This document shows positions 46,190-56,363 of a stretch of DNA of 64,000 bases, in pieces; within the stretch, counting starts at the first letter, position 1; every line of letters begins with the position of its first letter. The translations under genes were made by a program, and so were the position numbers. Source of the stretch: Gemmatimonadota bacterium (lineage in GTDB: Bacteria; Gemmatimonadota; Gemmatimonadetes; Longimicrobiales; Gaopeijiaceae); NCBI GenBank assembly GCA_022571515.1, contig JACZXQ010000018.1, positions 19,439 to 83,438 of the forward strand, given 5' to 3'. Below the pieces are notes generated by a model, which searched no databases, was not told the origin of the DNA, and worked only from the letters and a program-made list of their open reading frames with translations.

Positions 46190-47619
46190 GCGGCGGCCTT
46201 TTTCCCGGCCATCAGCCCCTTGGCCGCCCGGGCGAGGGGAGCGACCAGGTCTTCCCAGCCACTGCCGCGGCTGGTGGCAGCCTGCCTGCCCATGCGCATT
46301 ACCAACCCGACCCCGAAGATCGTGAAGAGAATGTCGGGAGCCCACATGGCGACCAACGGGGAGACCATGTTATCGTCGGCCAGATGTTCGCCCCCGATCA
46401 ATCCGGCCCAGTAGATCGTGAAGATCGCGATCGAGACCGCAATCACCATGCCCGCACCGCCGCGCGGGAAACGCATGGCCAGTGGAGCGCCCAGCAGCAC
46501 GAACACGATGCAGGCCACCGCGATCGCCCACTTCTTGTGCACTTCCACGGAGAGCACATCGATACGCCGCTCGTGAGCCCGGATCTGGCTGAGGTTCTGC
46601 CGTGCGTTCTGGGCAACGCCGCGCGTCATGTCGTCCGTGTCGGCCGTGAAGCCCGCCGTACGCAGCGTCGGCATGCGGGTGATGCCCGGCTCGGGGTCGG
46701 CTTCAGCGTCACCGGCGGTCGGAAGGGCGAGTGCCGACTCGATCGCGGCGATCGACCGCCTGTGGTTGGATGACTTTACCCGCTCGGTGTCCGCAACGTG
46801 TTCATCGCTCTCGGCCCGGAGCTGACGAATGGTCATCTCGCGATCGCCCCGGGCGAGGCCTCCGGCCTGCCTCTGCATCACGTTACCGACACCCCGAAGC
46901 GGCTGGATTTCTTTGTCGAACCGGGATTTGCTGAAACCACCCTCGCGGTTCCCCGTGATCTCGTAGACGACTCCTTCGTACAGGGTCAAGTACAGATCCG
47001 TACGATCCCTGTTGAACATCATGGTGGCGCGCTTGGCGTATGTCGTACGGTAGGAAAGAGGATCCGTGAGATCGTAGATGACGACGTCCGTGAGCTCGTT
47101 CGTTGCCCGGTCGATCTCGCGAAACTCGAGGTACACCTGCCCGGTCGGAGCCGCCGTCTCGAGCCGGTTCACGATGTGCTCTCGCAGGTCCAACGTCGGG
47201 CTCTTGGTCGAAACGTCGATCAATAAGTTCCTGAGGCGATGGTTTGAGTAAGGCAGCAGTTGATCGTTGAAGTAGAGCATGACGCCCGCGAGGATGGCGC
47301 CCACCACCAACATCGGCGCCATGACCCGCAATGGCCGTATGCCCCCTGCGGCCATGGCGGTGATCTCATTGGAGGCGGTAAGCTCACTGAAGGTGTAGAG
47401 GGTGGCCACCAGAACGGCCATCGGAAGGGTGAGGGCGATCGTGTGAGGAAGCGAAAGGAGCATGAACTCGCCAATCACTGTCCATGGGAGCCCTTTGCCC
47501 ACCAGATTACTCATCCGTTGGATTACGGCGTTGAGAAACAAGAGACCCGTGACGGCGGCGAGTGCGAAAAAGAACGGCCCCACGTGGGCACGGATCAGGT
47601 ATCGAGTGAGAATCCTCAT
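46186..47619 (-). CDS. lptF: LptF-like LPS export permease (YjgP/YjgQ family)
   Basis: 477 residues. Starts ILTRYLIRAHVGPFFFALAA, with the YjgP/YjgQ topology and ALTLPMAVLVATLYTFSELT near span 2 and the ITAMAAGGIRPLRVMAPML turn. The periplasmic domain is longer than usual, with a ~100-residue charged helical insertion around 255-370. Paired with the downstream lptG. Divergent from the sprA-family gene, from which it is separated by 108 bp. Confidence 0.86.
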   Translation of the reverse strand: MRILTRYLIRAHVGPFFFALAAVTGLLFLNAVIQRMSNLVGKGLPWTVIGEFMLLSLPHTIALTLPMAVLVATLYTFSELTASNEITAMAAGGIRPLRVMAPMLVVGAILAGVMLYFNDQLLPYSNHRLRNLLIDVSTKSPTLDLREHIVNRLETAAPTGQVYLEFREIDRATNELTDVVIYDLTDPLSYRTTYAKRATMMFNRDRTDLYLTLYEGVVYEITGNREGGFSKSRFDKEIQPLRGVGNVMQRQAGGLARGDREMTIRQLRAESDEHVADTERVKSSNHRRSIAAIESALALPTAGDAEADPEPGITRMPTLRTAGFTADTDDMTRGVAQNARQNLSQIRAHERRIDVLSVEVHKKWAIAVACIVFVLLGAPLAMRFPRGGAGMVIAVSIAIFTIYWAGLIGGEHLADDNMVSPLVAMWAPDILFTIFGVGLVMRMGRQAATSRGSGWEDLVAPLARAAKGLMAGKKAAA

Positions 47620-47727
47620 CTACAGACCGAATACTTGGGAACGGGAAGGCCGGGCTTCTTGGATCCCACGCCTCGACGAACGCCAAACGAAGTCCCTACA
47701 CCGCAACACACGCTCCGGTCCCCGCCA

Positions 47728-50700
47728 TTGAGTTCGTCGATCGCCGGGCGGATCGTTGCGGTCATGGCCGTTCTGGCGGCCGTATCGGTAGGCCGGGTTG
47801 GTGCGGCGGAGACCGTTCCAACTCCGGTGGCCGATACGGTTCGCTTTCGGGTACCGCCCGTCCCGCTTCCGTCCTTCCTCGATCGCCTGGCCGGGCCTGA
47901 GCGGCAGGCAACGGGTTCGGCCCCCCTCGCGCCGGTCGTGCCTAGCCGTCCCCTCAGCTTCATGCTCCAAACTCCGGAGGCGTGGCTGCTCGCCCCTGGA
48001 GCGACCTACCTCAGGCACAGATTGGCGGCTCATCGCCTTCGCCTGATCAGCCTCCTTGCTCTGCAGCCTCCGAGCCTCGAGGTCCCTGCGGGCGCCGTGG
48101 CCCCGGGGGAAGGGGTGGCCGGTCCGGTAGGGTTCGTGAGCGAGGTCTCGAATCTCGACCTCCAGATCACGGGGCGGGTCGAACTCGGGGGTGATTGGAC
48201 GCGTTTCCGACCCTGTGACACTCGGGTCCAGTTCACGTGCGACGTGGGAATCATCCCGCAGATCAACCCCGACATTCAGTTCGGGGTTCGCTTGCAAGGC
48301 ACCATCGCTGAACGGCTGACGCTGGATGTCGACTTCGATCAGGCCCGCGAGTTCTCGGCCGCGAACAGGATCAACATCGTCTATGAGGGCCGGGAGGATG
48401 AGGTGCTCCAGCGCATCGAGATCGGCGACGTCACATTCGCCTTGCCCTCGTCGCGCTTCCTGTCCGGTGGGATTCCGGCTGGGAATTTCGGACTTCAGGC
48501 GACTGGACAACTGGGGCCTATCGACTTCCAAGGTGTGTGGGCGCAGCAGCGGGGAGATTTGTCCAGCCGTGAATTCCGCCTCAGTGGAGCGCCTGGGCAG
48601 GAGAACTTCGTTCAGGTCGACACGCTCGTGCTCGACGACGCCGACTACGTCCGGGGCCAGTTCTTCTTCGTTGTGGACCCCGCACTCATCGACGACAACC
48701 CTCACATCGACATTCTCGGACTAGATCCGTCGGCTGCCCCGTCCAGGGTGGTGCCGGGTATAGATCCCATTCAGGTCTACCGGTTCGAGGACGACCCCGT
48801 CACACGGCAGCAGGTCGAGGGACTGATCCAGGCCGACGCATTCGCGGGCTCGGTCGGTGACCGGGTCCAGGAGTCCGGATGGTTCCGCTACCTACGGCCG
48901 GGCGTGGATTATTCCGTTCACTCCAGCGGGCTCTGGCTGGCACTCAGACGGCCACTGCGGCGGGACGAGATGTTGGCTATCACGTTCATCACCGCCCTCG
49001 GTGATACCGTTGGGACCTACAATCCGGAGCGGGTCTACAATGCCGGTGGCCGCCCCACCCTCCGGCTTCTCAAAGCTTCGAACGCGAACCACCGACCGGG
49101 CCGCCCGACGTGGGATCAGGAGATGCACCAGGTCTACCGCGTGTCGTCCTCTCCGGATGTGGACCCGGCCTCCGTGGAGTTGACCATCTCGCTCGGCGAG
49201 TTGTCGGGCGGTCAGACGTTCAAACGTGACCTGGCGGGTCGGGACATCACGCTGCTGAGGCTGTTCGGGCTCGATGAAGAGTCGCCTGTGGATGTGGTTG
49301 ACCAGGCCGGCATCTACAAGCCGGCCCAGGAGTTCTTCCAGGACCAGCCTCCGGTGCCCGGCGTGTTCATCGTTTTCCCAACGCTGAGGCCTTTTCAGGT
49401 GCCGCCGCCCCTCGAGTCGCTCGGACTCGATGCGACCCAGACCTCTGCCATTCTCGGGTCGGACGTCAACGCGACGATCTACGAGGCCGGTGACCCGTTC
49501 GACCGTGACAATGGAGGTCTCTACAGGCTCACGATACCGTTCGAGCTGCGGAGCCGCGGGGTCATCTCGACCTTTTCGTTGGGGGCGCTGGGCATCCGGG
49601 ACGGGAGTGAGAGGGTGTTTCTCGGTGATCGGCTGCTGGTCAGAGGCCAGGACTACCACATCGACTACGATATCGGACAGGTCACGCTGATTCGCCCGGA
49701 AGCCCTGTTCGCTGCGATCAGCGAGCCGGTCGTGAGGGCGTCCTGGGAGCAGAAGTCCCTCTTCCAGATTGCGCCGACCACGGTTTTCGGACTCAGCGCT
49801 CGGTACGATGCGGGGCCGGCGGGCTCCATCGACCTCTTGGCCCTTCATCAGAGCGAGCAGTCGCTGGTCAAACGACCGCAGTTGGGCGTAGAGCCCGCCT
49901 CCATCACATTGGGCGGCCTCAACGGAAGCTTCGTATTCGGAGCGGAGCGGCTCGACCGATTGCTGGAGAGCGTTCCCGGGCTACGCCTGGGGGGCCCGTC
50001 GTCCATTGGTGTCAGCGGCGAGCTCGCGGTCTCGCTTCCGAACCCCAACACCCGAACGGACGTTTTCCTGGACGATTTCGATTCCGCCAACGAACTCCCG
50101 TTGTCCCTGTTTGCGTCCGACTGGAATCGGGGCAGCGCCCCCGGTTTCCGGAACGGAGCCGAGGCCGTGCTACCTCTGGCTGTCGATCAGAGCGATGTGG
50201 GTGAGATGACGTGGCAGCACACGTGGGTCCGGGAGGGAAACCAAAGCGATAGCGTGGGGATCTTCGAGGGATTCCTGCCACAGGTGGACATCGACAGGCA
50301 GATCCGCTTTACCGGGAGTCAGGCCCGTGAGATCGGCATGCTGCTCGAGTTCATCCCGATGCCGGGGAGGAGCGGCGGACGTTCCTGGCGCTCGATCACC
50401 ACGGCGCTCAGTCCAACGGGCCTCGATCTGAGCAAGACCGAGTTTCTCGAGTTCTACGTGGCGGATGGAGATTCGCTCACGCTCATTCTCGACCTCGGCA
50501 TCGTCAGTGAGGATGCCATGTTCCTCAACCGCGCGGGTGAGGCCAACGGGGTCAAGGGGACAGGTGTGCCCTGGGGTCTGGGGTGGCTCGATCAGGAGGC
50601 CGATCCACGCCGAGGAGAGATCTGGAGCGACGTGTTGGATGAGGTGGGCGTCTGGGGCGAGAACTGCATCGCGGAACGCGCAGCCGTCTACCGGATCGGG

Positions 50701-53700
50701 GACGCGCGGGCGAATTGCACGCGCGGGAACGGTCGCCGCGATACCGAAGATCTCAACGGCGACGGCAACCTCGACACCCTCGAGCGCTATTTGCGTTTTG
50801 TGGTCCGGTTGGACGGCACCTCACCCTTCCTGGCGCGTGACCGCTCCGAAACGGGCACCGCGTTTCGGCTCTACCGGATTCCGCTTCGAGGTGCCGACCT
50901 GTTCCAAGTGCCCGGTCCGTTCACGGAGGCGGACTTCCGCGCGGTGCGGCACCTACGGATGACCGTGACCGGCGCTCGGCGTCAACGTCTAACCCTCGCC
51001 CGCATGAGGCTGATAGGCTCACGGTGGGTCAAGCGTGCACAGGCCGGCGTGCTGCGTGGGATCGTCGGAGACACGGCCAGCGGCTTCGGGCGCGCGGAGG
51101 TCGGCCCGGTGAGCCGCCTTACCGACGGAGCCGCCTATCAGCCTCCACCCGGTGTGCTGGAAGAACTCGACGACCCAACGGCCACGTTCGGTGGGCAGGG
51201 ATTCGAGTTCAACGAAAAGGGGCTCAAGCTCGAGTACGAGGACGTGCCCGGCGGAGACCGGGCCGAGGTGTTCAATCGGTTCCCGCAGCGGCCGCGGGAC
51301 TTCCTCACATACAGGCAGCTCCGCGTCTGGGCCGTGGCCCGCCGTGGAGATTGGGGAAGCGACAGGCCGATGTCCTTCTTCGTCAAGGTTGGTGAGGACG
51401 CAGAGAACTTCTACCTGTTCAGGACGTCCTTGGAGCCCGTCCTGAACCCCGATGCGATCAACCCAGAAGAATGGTTGCCTGAGATCCTGGTCGACTTCGA
51501 CGAGTGGATCGACCTGCGACAGCGTGCAGAGCAAGAGTTGATCCTGCGCCCCCGGAGCCCGAACGGACCGCCCCTTGAACTTTGGTCTGCGGACTCGACG
51601 TACGCCATCGTGCTGAAGGATCGAGCGCGGGCGCCCAACCTGGCCGCTGTCCGCGAGCTCTCATTGGGCGTTTGGAACCAGAGTGGCCTTCCTACCACGG
51701 GTGAGGTGTGGATCAACGAGATCCGGCTGTCGGAGGCTCTTAGGGACGTTGGTCTCGCCGGGCGAGTCGCCGTGGATTTGCAGGCGTCTGACGTGCTCGA
51801 CGCCCGCATTACCTTCACTCGCAGAGGGGCGTTGTTCAGGCAACTCAAGGGCGGGCCCACCTTCCAAAACGAGAGTTCGTTCAGCCTCAACTCCACGCTT
51901 CGGCTCGAGCGCATCATGCCTGCCGAGTGGGGTGTCGAGATCCCGGTGACGTTGAGCTATGTGGGGAGCGGCCAGACTCCGACCTTCCTATCCAGGAGCG
52001 ATGTCCGGGTGGACAGGCTAGCCAAGCTACGGCGACCCGAAGTGAACAGGACTCGTGTGGACGTTACTTTCCGCAAGAGCACTCCCACGTCGAACCCCAT
52101 TGTAGGACTCCTCCTGGACGGGCTGGAGGCCCGCGCGGGGTATTTCACCGTCAGCACGCAAAGCGTCACGTCTGAAAGCGAGGCGGATGGGATCGACGCC
52201 CGCCTCGACTGGGGGCGCCGTGTCGGCCGGCGCGATCTGGCCGTGGTTCCCGGCTTCCTCCACCCGGTGCTCCGGGCCATCCTCCCGGGTTTCTTGGAGG
52301 AGCGGCTCATGAACAGCCGAATCCGATGGACCCCGGAGCGTTTTTCGATGGCCAGTTCATACGCGCGGTCGGACAGCCGGGCGTTCCGTTTCGATCAGCT
52401 CGTGTCCTTGTCCGGAGACACCCTGCTCTTGCCCACGCTGTCTCCACGGGAATCGTTGGAGAGCGCAGCCGAGATCGAATTCCGCCCCTTCCGCTCCCTG
52501 TCCGCGCAGGCCAGCATCATTTCCACGCGTGATCTCATCGATCCCGGCAGCGCCGTGGCCGACACAGAGGTACAATCGCTGCTGGAGGTAGAGCGCGCCG
52601 CGCTGGCAGGGTTGGATCTCGGTTGGGAGACCAATCGCCGGCTACGCACGAACGTCAGGTACACACCGATCCAGCAGCCCTGGCTCCGCACCGACTTCAA
52701 CATCCAGACGTTCTACGCGTCGGACCGCAATGCGAACTTCGTCGATCGGAGGGCTGAAGGGGCCGATACGGTCGTCGCGCTGGAGCGGAACGTGAATGGC
52801 CGACGGGACGTGACCGGCCGCGTCCTGCTCACACCTGGCGCGATCCTCTCCGCACTGGCCACGACGGCCGACGGTGAGGTGGCCCGGCGTTCGCCACTTC
52901 GTCGCGTCCTGAGCGGGCTCGACCCGATCAACCTCACGTGGGCCGACGGTGTTACGTCACGCTTCAACCGTGACACCGTCGATCCGGGACTCGGTTTCCA
53001 GCTCGGCTTCGGCGGTATCGACGGCTTCCGCATCGTCGGGGGTGACACGGCCACCACCTTTACGGACCGCACCACCTGGTCTGCCCGGGGTGGGGCGGGC
53101 CTGCCGCTAGGGCTGCGCCTGGGGGTAGCGTATCAGCGCGCGAACGCGAGCACGCTCGACACACGCAGCGACCGGGCCGAGGTCCTGGAGCAATGGCCCG
53201 ACCTCACGGCTCGGATCACCCAGCTGAGGATGCCGGATGGGCTCCAGCGCGTGTTACGTCAGATTTCGCTCAGTTCAGGTTACCGTCGGATTCGCCGCGA
53301 GATCACCTTTGGAGGCGCGGGGCAGCAAAGGCGGTTCCAAGAGGACCGACAGATTCCTCTCACAGTGGGGCTCACGTGGGGTGGTTCGCTCACGACCACG
53401 TACCGCGGAACGTTCCGAAGCGGAGAGGGCATCGATCCGACCGGCGACACCGAGCGTTCACGCGTCGAGCATCAAGTGGCGGTGACGTCTGCGTTCGTGC
53501 CTCCTGGAGGGTTGGCGCCATATCTGGACCGTCCGATTACGGTCTCAGTGCTCTACCGCTACACGCTGGAGACGAATTGTAGATTGACGGCGGGCCAGGC
53601 CGACTGCGTGCCATTCCTCGACGAACTCATCAGGAGCCTCAACGTTCAGCTGGACACGTCCGTTCGAAGTATGGAGCTCCGCCTCCAGCTTTCCTACACA

Positions 53701-53799
53701 GACCGCCAGTCCTTCGTCGGACTGAAGTCGGGTTCTACACAATTCCAGTTCGGGCTGTTCGGGACCTTCGTCATCGCGGGTGGCGCCTTTCCCGGCTGA
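47728..53799 (+). CDS. sprA: SprA-family giant outer membrane protein
   Basis: About 2023 residues from TTG 47728, which opens a signal peptide (IVAVMAVLAAVSVGRVGAAE); ATG 47764 is an alternative, and the longer frame to 47260 overlaps lptF antisense. Family landmarks: LTLDVDFDQAREFSAANRIN then IVYEGREDEVLQRIEIGDV (about 195-230), FGLQATGQLGPIDFQGVWAQ, and FLDDFDSANELPLSLF near 778. Two Cys (RPCDTRVQFTC) lie near 165. In Bacteroidota, SprA is the type IX secretion translocon. Here it sits beside lptFG; partner T9SS genes are not in the window. Confidence 0.85.
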   Translation: MSSSIAGRIVAVMAVLAAVSVGRVGAAETVPTPVADTVRFRVPPVPLPSFLDRLAGPERQATGSAPLAPVVPSRPLSFMLQTPEAWLLAPGATYLRHRLAAHRLRLISLLALQPPSLEVPAGAVAPGEGVAGPVGFVSEVSNLDLQITGRVELGGDWTRFRPCDTRVQFTCDVGIIPQINPDIQFGVRLQGTIAERLTLDVDFDQAREFSAANRINIVYEGREDEVLQRIEIGDVTFALPSSRFLSGGIPAGNFGLQATGQLGPIDFQGVWAQQRGDLSSREFRLSGAPGQENFVQVDTLVLDDADYVRGQFFFVVDPALIDDNPHIDILGLDPSAAPSRVVPGIDPIQVYRFEDDPVTRQQVEGLIQADAFAGSVGDRVQESGWFRYLRPGVDYSVHSSGLWLALRRPLRRDEMLAITFITALGDTVGTYNPERVYNAGGRPTLRLLKASNANHRPGRPTWDQEMHQVYRVSSSPDVDPASVELTISLGELSGGQTFKRDLAGRDITLLRLFGLDEESPVDVVDQAGIYKPAQEFFQDQPPVPGVFIVFPTLRPFQVPPPLESLGLDATQTSAILGSDVNATIYEAGDPFDRDNGGLYRLTIPFELRSRGVISTFSLGALGIRDGSERVFLGDRLLVRGQDYHIDYDIGQVTLIRPEALFAAISEPVVRASWEQKSLFQIAPTTVFGLSARYDAGPAGSIDLLALHQSEQSLVKRPQLGVEPASITLGGLNGSFVFGAERLDRLLESVPGLRLGGPSSIGVSGELAVSLPNPNTRTDVFLDDFDSANELPLSLFASDWNRGSAPGFRNGAEAVLPLAVDQSDVGEMTWQHTWVREGNQSDSVGIFEGFLPQVDIDRQIRFTGSQAREIGMLLEFIPMPGRSGGRSWRSITTALSPTGLDLSKTEFLEFYVADGDSLTLILDLGIVSEDAMFLNRAGEANGVKGTGVPWGLGWLDQEADPRRGEIWSDVLDEVGVWGENCIAERAAVYRIGDARANCTRGNGRRDTEDLNGDGNLDTLERYLRFVVRLDGTSPFLARDRSETGTAFRLYRIPLRGADLFQVPGPFTEADFRAVRHLRMTVTGARRQRLTLARMRLIGSRWVKRAQAGVLRGIVGDTASGFGRAEVGPVSRLTDGAAYQPPPGVLEELDDPTATFGGQGFEFNEKGLKLEYEDVPGGDRAEVFNRFPQRPRDFLTYRQLRVWAVARRGDWGSDRPMSFFVKVGEDAENFYLFRTSLEPVLNPDAINPEEWLPEILVDFDEWIDLRQRAEQELILRPRSPNGPPLELWSADSTYAIVLKDRARAPNLAAVRELSLGVWNQSGLPTTGEVWINEIRLSEALRDVGLAGRVAVDLQASDVLDARITFTRRGALFRQLKGGPTFQNESSFSLNSTLRLERIMPAEWGVEIPVTLSYVGSGQTPTFLSRSDVRVDRLAKLRRPEVNRTRVDVTFRKSTPTSNPIVGLLLDGLEARAGYFTVSTQSVTSESEADGIDARLDWGRRVGRRDLAVVPGFLHPVLRAILPGFLEERLMNSRIRWTPERFSMASSYARSDSRAFRFDQLVSLSGDTLLLPTLSPRESLESAAEIEFRPFRSLSAQASIISTRDLIDPGSAVADTEVQSLLEVERAALAGLDLGWETNRRLRTNVRYTPIQQPWLRTDFNIQTFYASDRNANFVDRRAEGADTVVALERNVNGRRDVTGRVLLTPGAILSALATTADGEVARRSPLRRVLSGLDPINLTWADGVTSRFNRDTVDPGLGFQLGFGGIDGFRIVGGDTATTFTDRTTWSARGGAGLPLGLRLGVAYQRANASTLDTRSDRAEVLEQWPDLTARITQLRMPDGLQRVLRQISLSSGYRRIRREITFGGAGQQRRFQEDRQIPLTVGLTWGGSLTTTYRGTFRSGEGIDPTGDTERSRVEHQVAVTSAFVPPGGLAPYLDRPITVSVLYRYTLETNCRLTAGQADCVPFLDELIRSLNVQLDTSVRSMELRLQLSYTDRQSFVGLKSGSTQFQFGLFGTFVIAGGAFPG

Positions 53800-53837
53800 G
53801 CATTCCATCGCCCGCCTCCCGCGAATAAGGTGAATCC

Positions 53838-54491
53838 ATGACGCGGGCTGAAACACGGGCATTGTCGCGGGCGGCAGCTGTGCTCGTCCTGATCAGCGCG
53901 GCGCGGTTTGGAGTGGAGTCACGCCGCGGCGTGCCGCTCTTCGAGTCCGACTCCGCCAGCGTACTCCCCGCGCTCTCGGAAGCGGTGGCCGAGGCCCGGG
54001 CGGACCTGGAGCGGCGGGGCAAGCCGCTTGGGCCGTCCGAGCGGCTGGACCCGAATACCGCTTCGGATATTGATCTTGACCGGCTTCCGGGCGTGGGCGC
54101 CGCCACCGCGCTCGCGATTGTCCGGGAGCGAACGTTGAACGGCGGATTCCGCTCGCTCGACGAACTTCTTCGGGTTCGAGGCATAGGTCCTTCTACGCTC
54201 GAGCGGATCAGGCCCCACCTCGAGGTGACCGTGATCCCACGGGGATTGGCACGCCGAGCGCCAGCCAGTCGGGCCCGCCCGACGGGGATCATGAGACCGG
54301 TCGACATCAATCGAGCCGACTCGGTGTCCCTTCTGGATTTGCCTGGAATCGGACCATCATTGGCCGGGCGTATCCTCGCGTATCGGAAGCGGCACGGGCC
54401 ATTCGAACGGGTCGAGCAATTGGTGAACGTGCGTGGGATCGGTCCCGCGACCATGGCAAAACTTGCCGGCCACATGACGGTTCGGCGCTGA
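53838..54491 (+). CDS. ComEA-like protein with two helix-hairpin-helix domains
   Basis: 217 residues: a hydrophobic N-terminus (LSRAAAVLVLISAARFGV) and two HhH modules, LDPNTASDIDLDRLPGVGAA... at about 70-130 and VDINRADSVSLLDLPGIGPS... at about 154-217, each with the LPGxG turn. ComEA proteins bind incoming DNA in natural transformation; most carry one HhH module, so the duplication is notable. It is followed after 125 bp by pilB-pilT-pilC, consistent with pilus-linked DNA uptake, though that link is an inference. Confidence 0.8.
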   Translation: MTRAETRALSRAAAVLVLISAARFGVESRRGVPLFESDSASVLPALSEAVAEARADLERRGKPLGPSERLDPNTASDIDLDRLPGVGAATALAIVRERTLNGGFRSLDELLRVRGIGPSTLERIRPHLEVTVIPRGLARRAPASRARPTGIMRPVDINRADSVSLLDLPGIGPSLAGRILAYRKRHGPFERVEQLVNVRGIGPATMAKLAGHMTVRR

Positions 54492-54616
54492 TCCGGGTGG
54501 GGAGACCCCGTCGAATCTTGGCAGCCGCGGAAAACATGTGTCTTGTACCACGGCCCGGTGTAAAGGTATTCTATTAAGTTGGTTCGGCACGCGGTTTTCC
54601 CTTTCCGCAGGCAGAA

Positions 54617-56335
54617 ATGGCAACGAACGTAGCTGAGGTACGACTCGGCGATCTCTTCGTTCGCGAAGGACTGATCAACGAAGAGCAGCTCCAGGACTCT
54701 CTCAAAGACGCCAAAGACAACGGCACGCGGGTCGGGTTCTCCCTCGTCAAGCTTGGATTCGTGGCTGAGGAAGAGCTGACGCGCATGCTGTCGAGGCAGT
54801 ATCGCGTCCCGGCCGTGGACCTCGACAAGGTCAAGGTCGATGACAAGGTCATCAAAGTCATCGACGGTGACATAGCGTACAAGCACCTGGTTCTCCCCCT
54901 CCGAAAAGTGGGGCGAACCCTCACCGTGGCGATGGCCAACCCGACTGATGTAGGTGCCCTCGAGGACCTCAAGTTCATCACCCGCTTCGACATCGAACCG
55001 GTCATCGTCGGCGAGTACACCCTCAGGAAGCACCTCGAGGATTACTACGGCGCCGACGAAGACCGGATGGGTGACCTTCTCGGCGACTTTCTCGAAGAGG
55101 ATTTGGAGTTCGTCGAAGAGGAGGAGGAGGACATCTCGGTCGCGGCGCTACAGGAGCAAGTCGAGCAGGCTCCGGTCGTCAGGTTCATCAACGGGCTGTT
55201 GACCGACGCCGTGATGAAGGGTGCCTCCGACATCCACATCGAGCCCTACGAGAAGGAGATCAGGGTCCGGTATCGGATCGACGGGGCGCTCCAAGAAGTC
55301 ATGAAGCCGCCCTACAAGATGAAGGCGGCGTTGACGTCACGGATCAAGATCCTATCCGACCTGAACATCGCGGAGAGGCGAATTCCGCAGGACGGGCGCA
55401 TCAAGCTGCGTATGAAGCGCAAGGTCGTCGACTTCCGTGTCTCGACCTTGCCGGTGATCTTCGGCGAGAAGATCGTGCTTCGTATCCTGGACCAGGCCAA
55501 CCTCACCTTCGACCTGGCGTCCTTCGGATTCGAGCCCAAGGCCGAAAAGGATTTTTTCGAGGCCATTGCGCAGCCGTACGGAATGGTGCTGGTGACTGGG
55601 CCCACGGGCTCGGGCAAGACGACCACGCTCTACTCCGCGCTGTCCAAGATCAATACCGAAGAAACGAACATCATGACCGTGGAGGATCCGGTCGAGTACA
55701 ACCTACACGGGATCAACCAGGTCCTCGTTCGAACCCAGATCGGGATGACCTTCGCAGCGGCACTGAGGGCCTTCCTCAGGCAGGACCCGAACATCATCAT
55801 GGTTGGTGAGATTCGTGATCTGGAAACCGGAGGCATCGCGATCAAGGCCGCTCTCACGGGTCACCTCGTGCTGTCGACGCTCCATACCAACGACACTCCG
55901 TCCACGATTACCCGTCTCATGGACATGGGCCTCGAGCCGTTCAACGTGGCCTCTGCGCTCAACCTCGTGACGGCTCAGCGCCTTCTCCGGTGCATTTGCA
56001 CGAATTGCAAGGTGGAGGCCACGTACGAGGACGAGGTCATCGAAGCGGCTCGCCTGCCCGACGGCTTCGTCGACAAGGTGACCTTTTACAAGGGCGAGGG
56101 TTGCGATCAATGTGGGAAAACCGGCTACAAGGGCCGACAGGGCCTCTACGAAGTCATGGACGTCACCTCGGCCATCCGCAGGGCGATCATGTCCTCTGCC
56201 GGAACCGACGAGTTGCGCGACATCGCGATCGAAGAAGGCATGTTGACTCTTCGCATGGACGGGCTCAAGAAGGTCGAGCGCGGCGTCACCACGCTCGACG
56301 AGGTGCTCAAGGAGACCTCGGCAATAGGCGGTTAA
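54617..56335 (+). CDS. pilB: Type IV pilus assembly ATPase
   Basis: 572 residues with an N-terminal MshEN domain (about 1-150), then a GspE-type core: Walker A GPTGSGKTTTLYSAL at ~328, Asp box FLRQDPNIIMVGEIRDLETG, His box TLHTNDTPSTI, and a tetra-Cys zinc site (CICTNC ... CDQCGKTGYKGRQG). Powers pilus extension. The upstream 125 bp contain TTGTAC, 18 bp, TATTCT (around 54542-54571) as a weak candidate promoter. First of three pilus genes. Confidence 0.95.
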   Translation: MATNVAEVRLGDLFVREGLINEEQLQDSLKDAKDNGTRVGFSLVKLGFVAEEELTRMLSRQYRVPAVDLDKVKVDDKVIKVIDGDIAYKHLVLPLRKVGRTLTVAMANPTDVGALEDLKFITRFDIEPVIVGEYTLRKHLEDYYGADEDRMGDLLGDFLEEDLEFVEEEEEDISVAALQEQVEQAPVVRFINGLLTDAVMKGASDIHIEPYEKEIRVRYRIDGALQEVMKPPYKMKAALTSRIKILSDLNIAERRIPQDGRIKLRMKRKVVDFRVSTLPVIFGEKIVLRILDQANLTFDLASFGFEPKAEKDFFEAIAQPYGMVLVTGPTGSGKTTTLYSALSKINTEETNIMTVEDPVEYNLHGINQVLVRTQIGMTFAAALRAFLRQDPNIIMVGEIRDLETGGIAIKAALTGHLVLSTLHTNDTPSTITRLMDMGLEPFNVASALNLVTAQRLLRCICTNCKVEATYEDEVIEAARLPDGFVDKVTFYKGEGCDQCGKTGYKGRQGLYEVMDVTSAIRRAIMSSAGTDELRDIAIEEGMLTLRMDGLKKVERGVTTLDEVLKETSAIGG

Positions 56336-56363
56336 CCCCATCAAAGGACTGTGAACCCAAAGA

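Noticed and set aside
47260..47727. Upstream extension of the sprA-family frame
   Set aside because: Overlaps the start half of lptF on the other strand and lacks a signal peptide; TTG 47728 or ATG 47764 begins the leader.
53771..55033. Minus-strand 420-residue open frame
   Set aside because: Runs antisense across the HhH gene, its promoter gap and the pilB start; composition is that of a GC-rich shadow.
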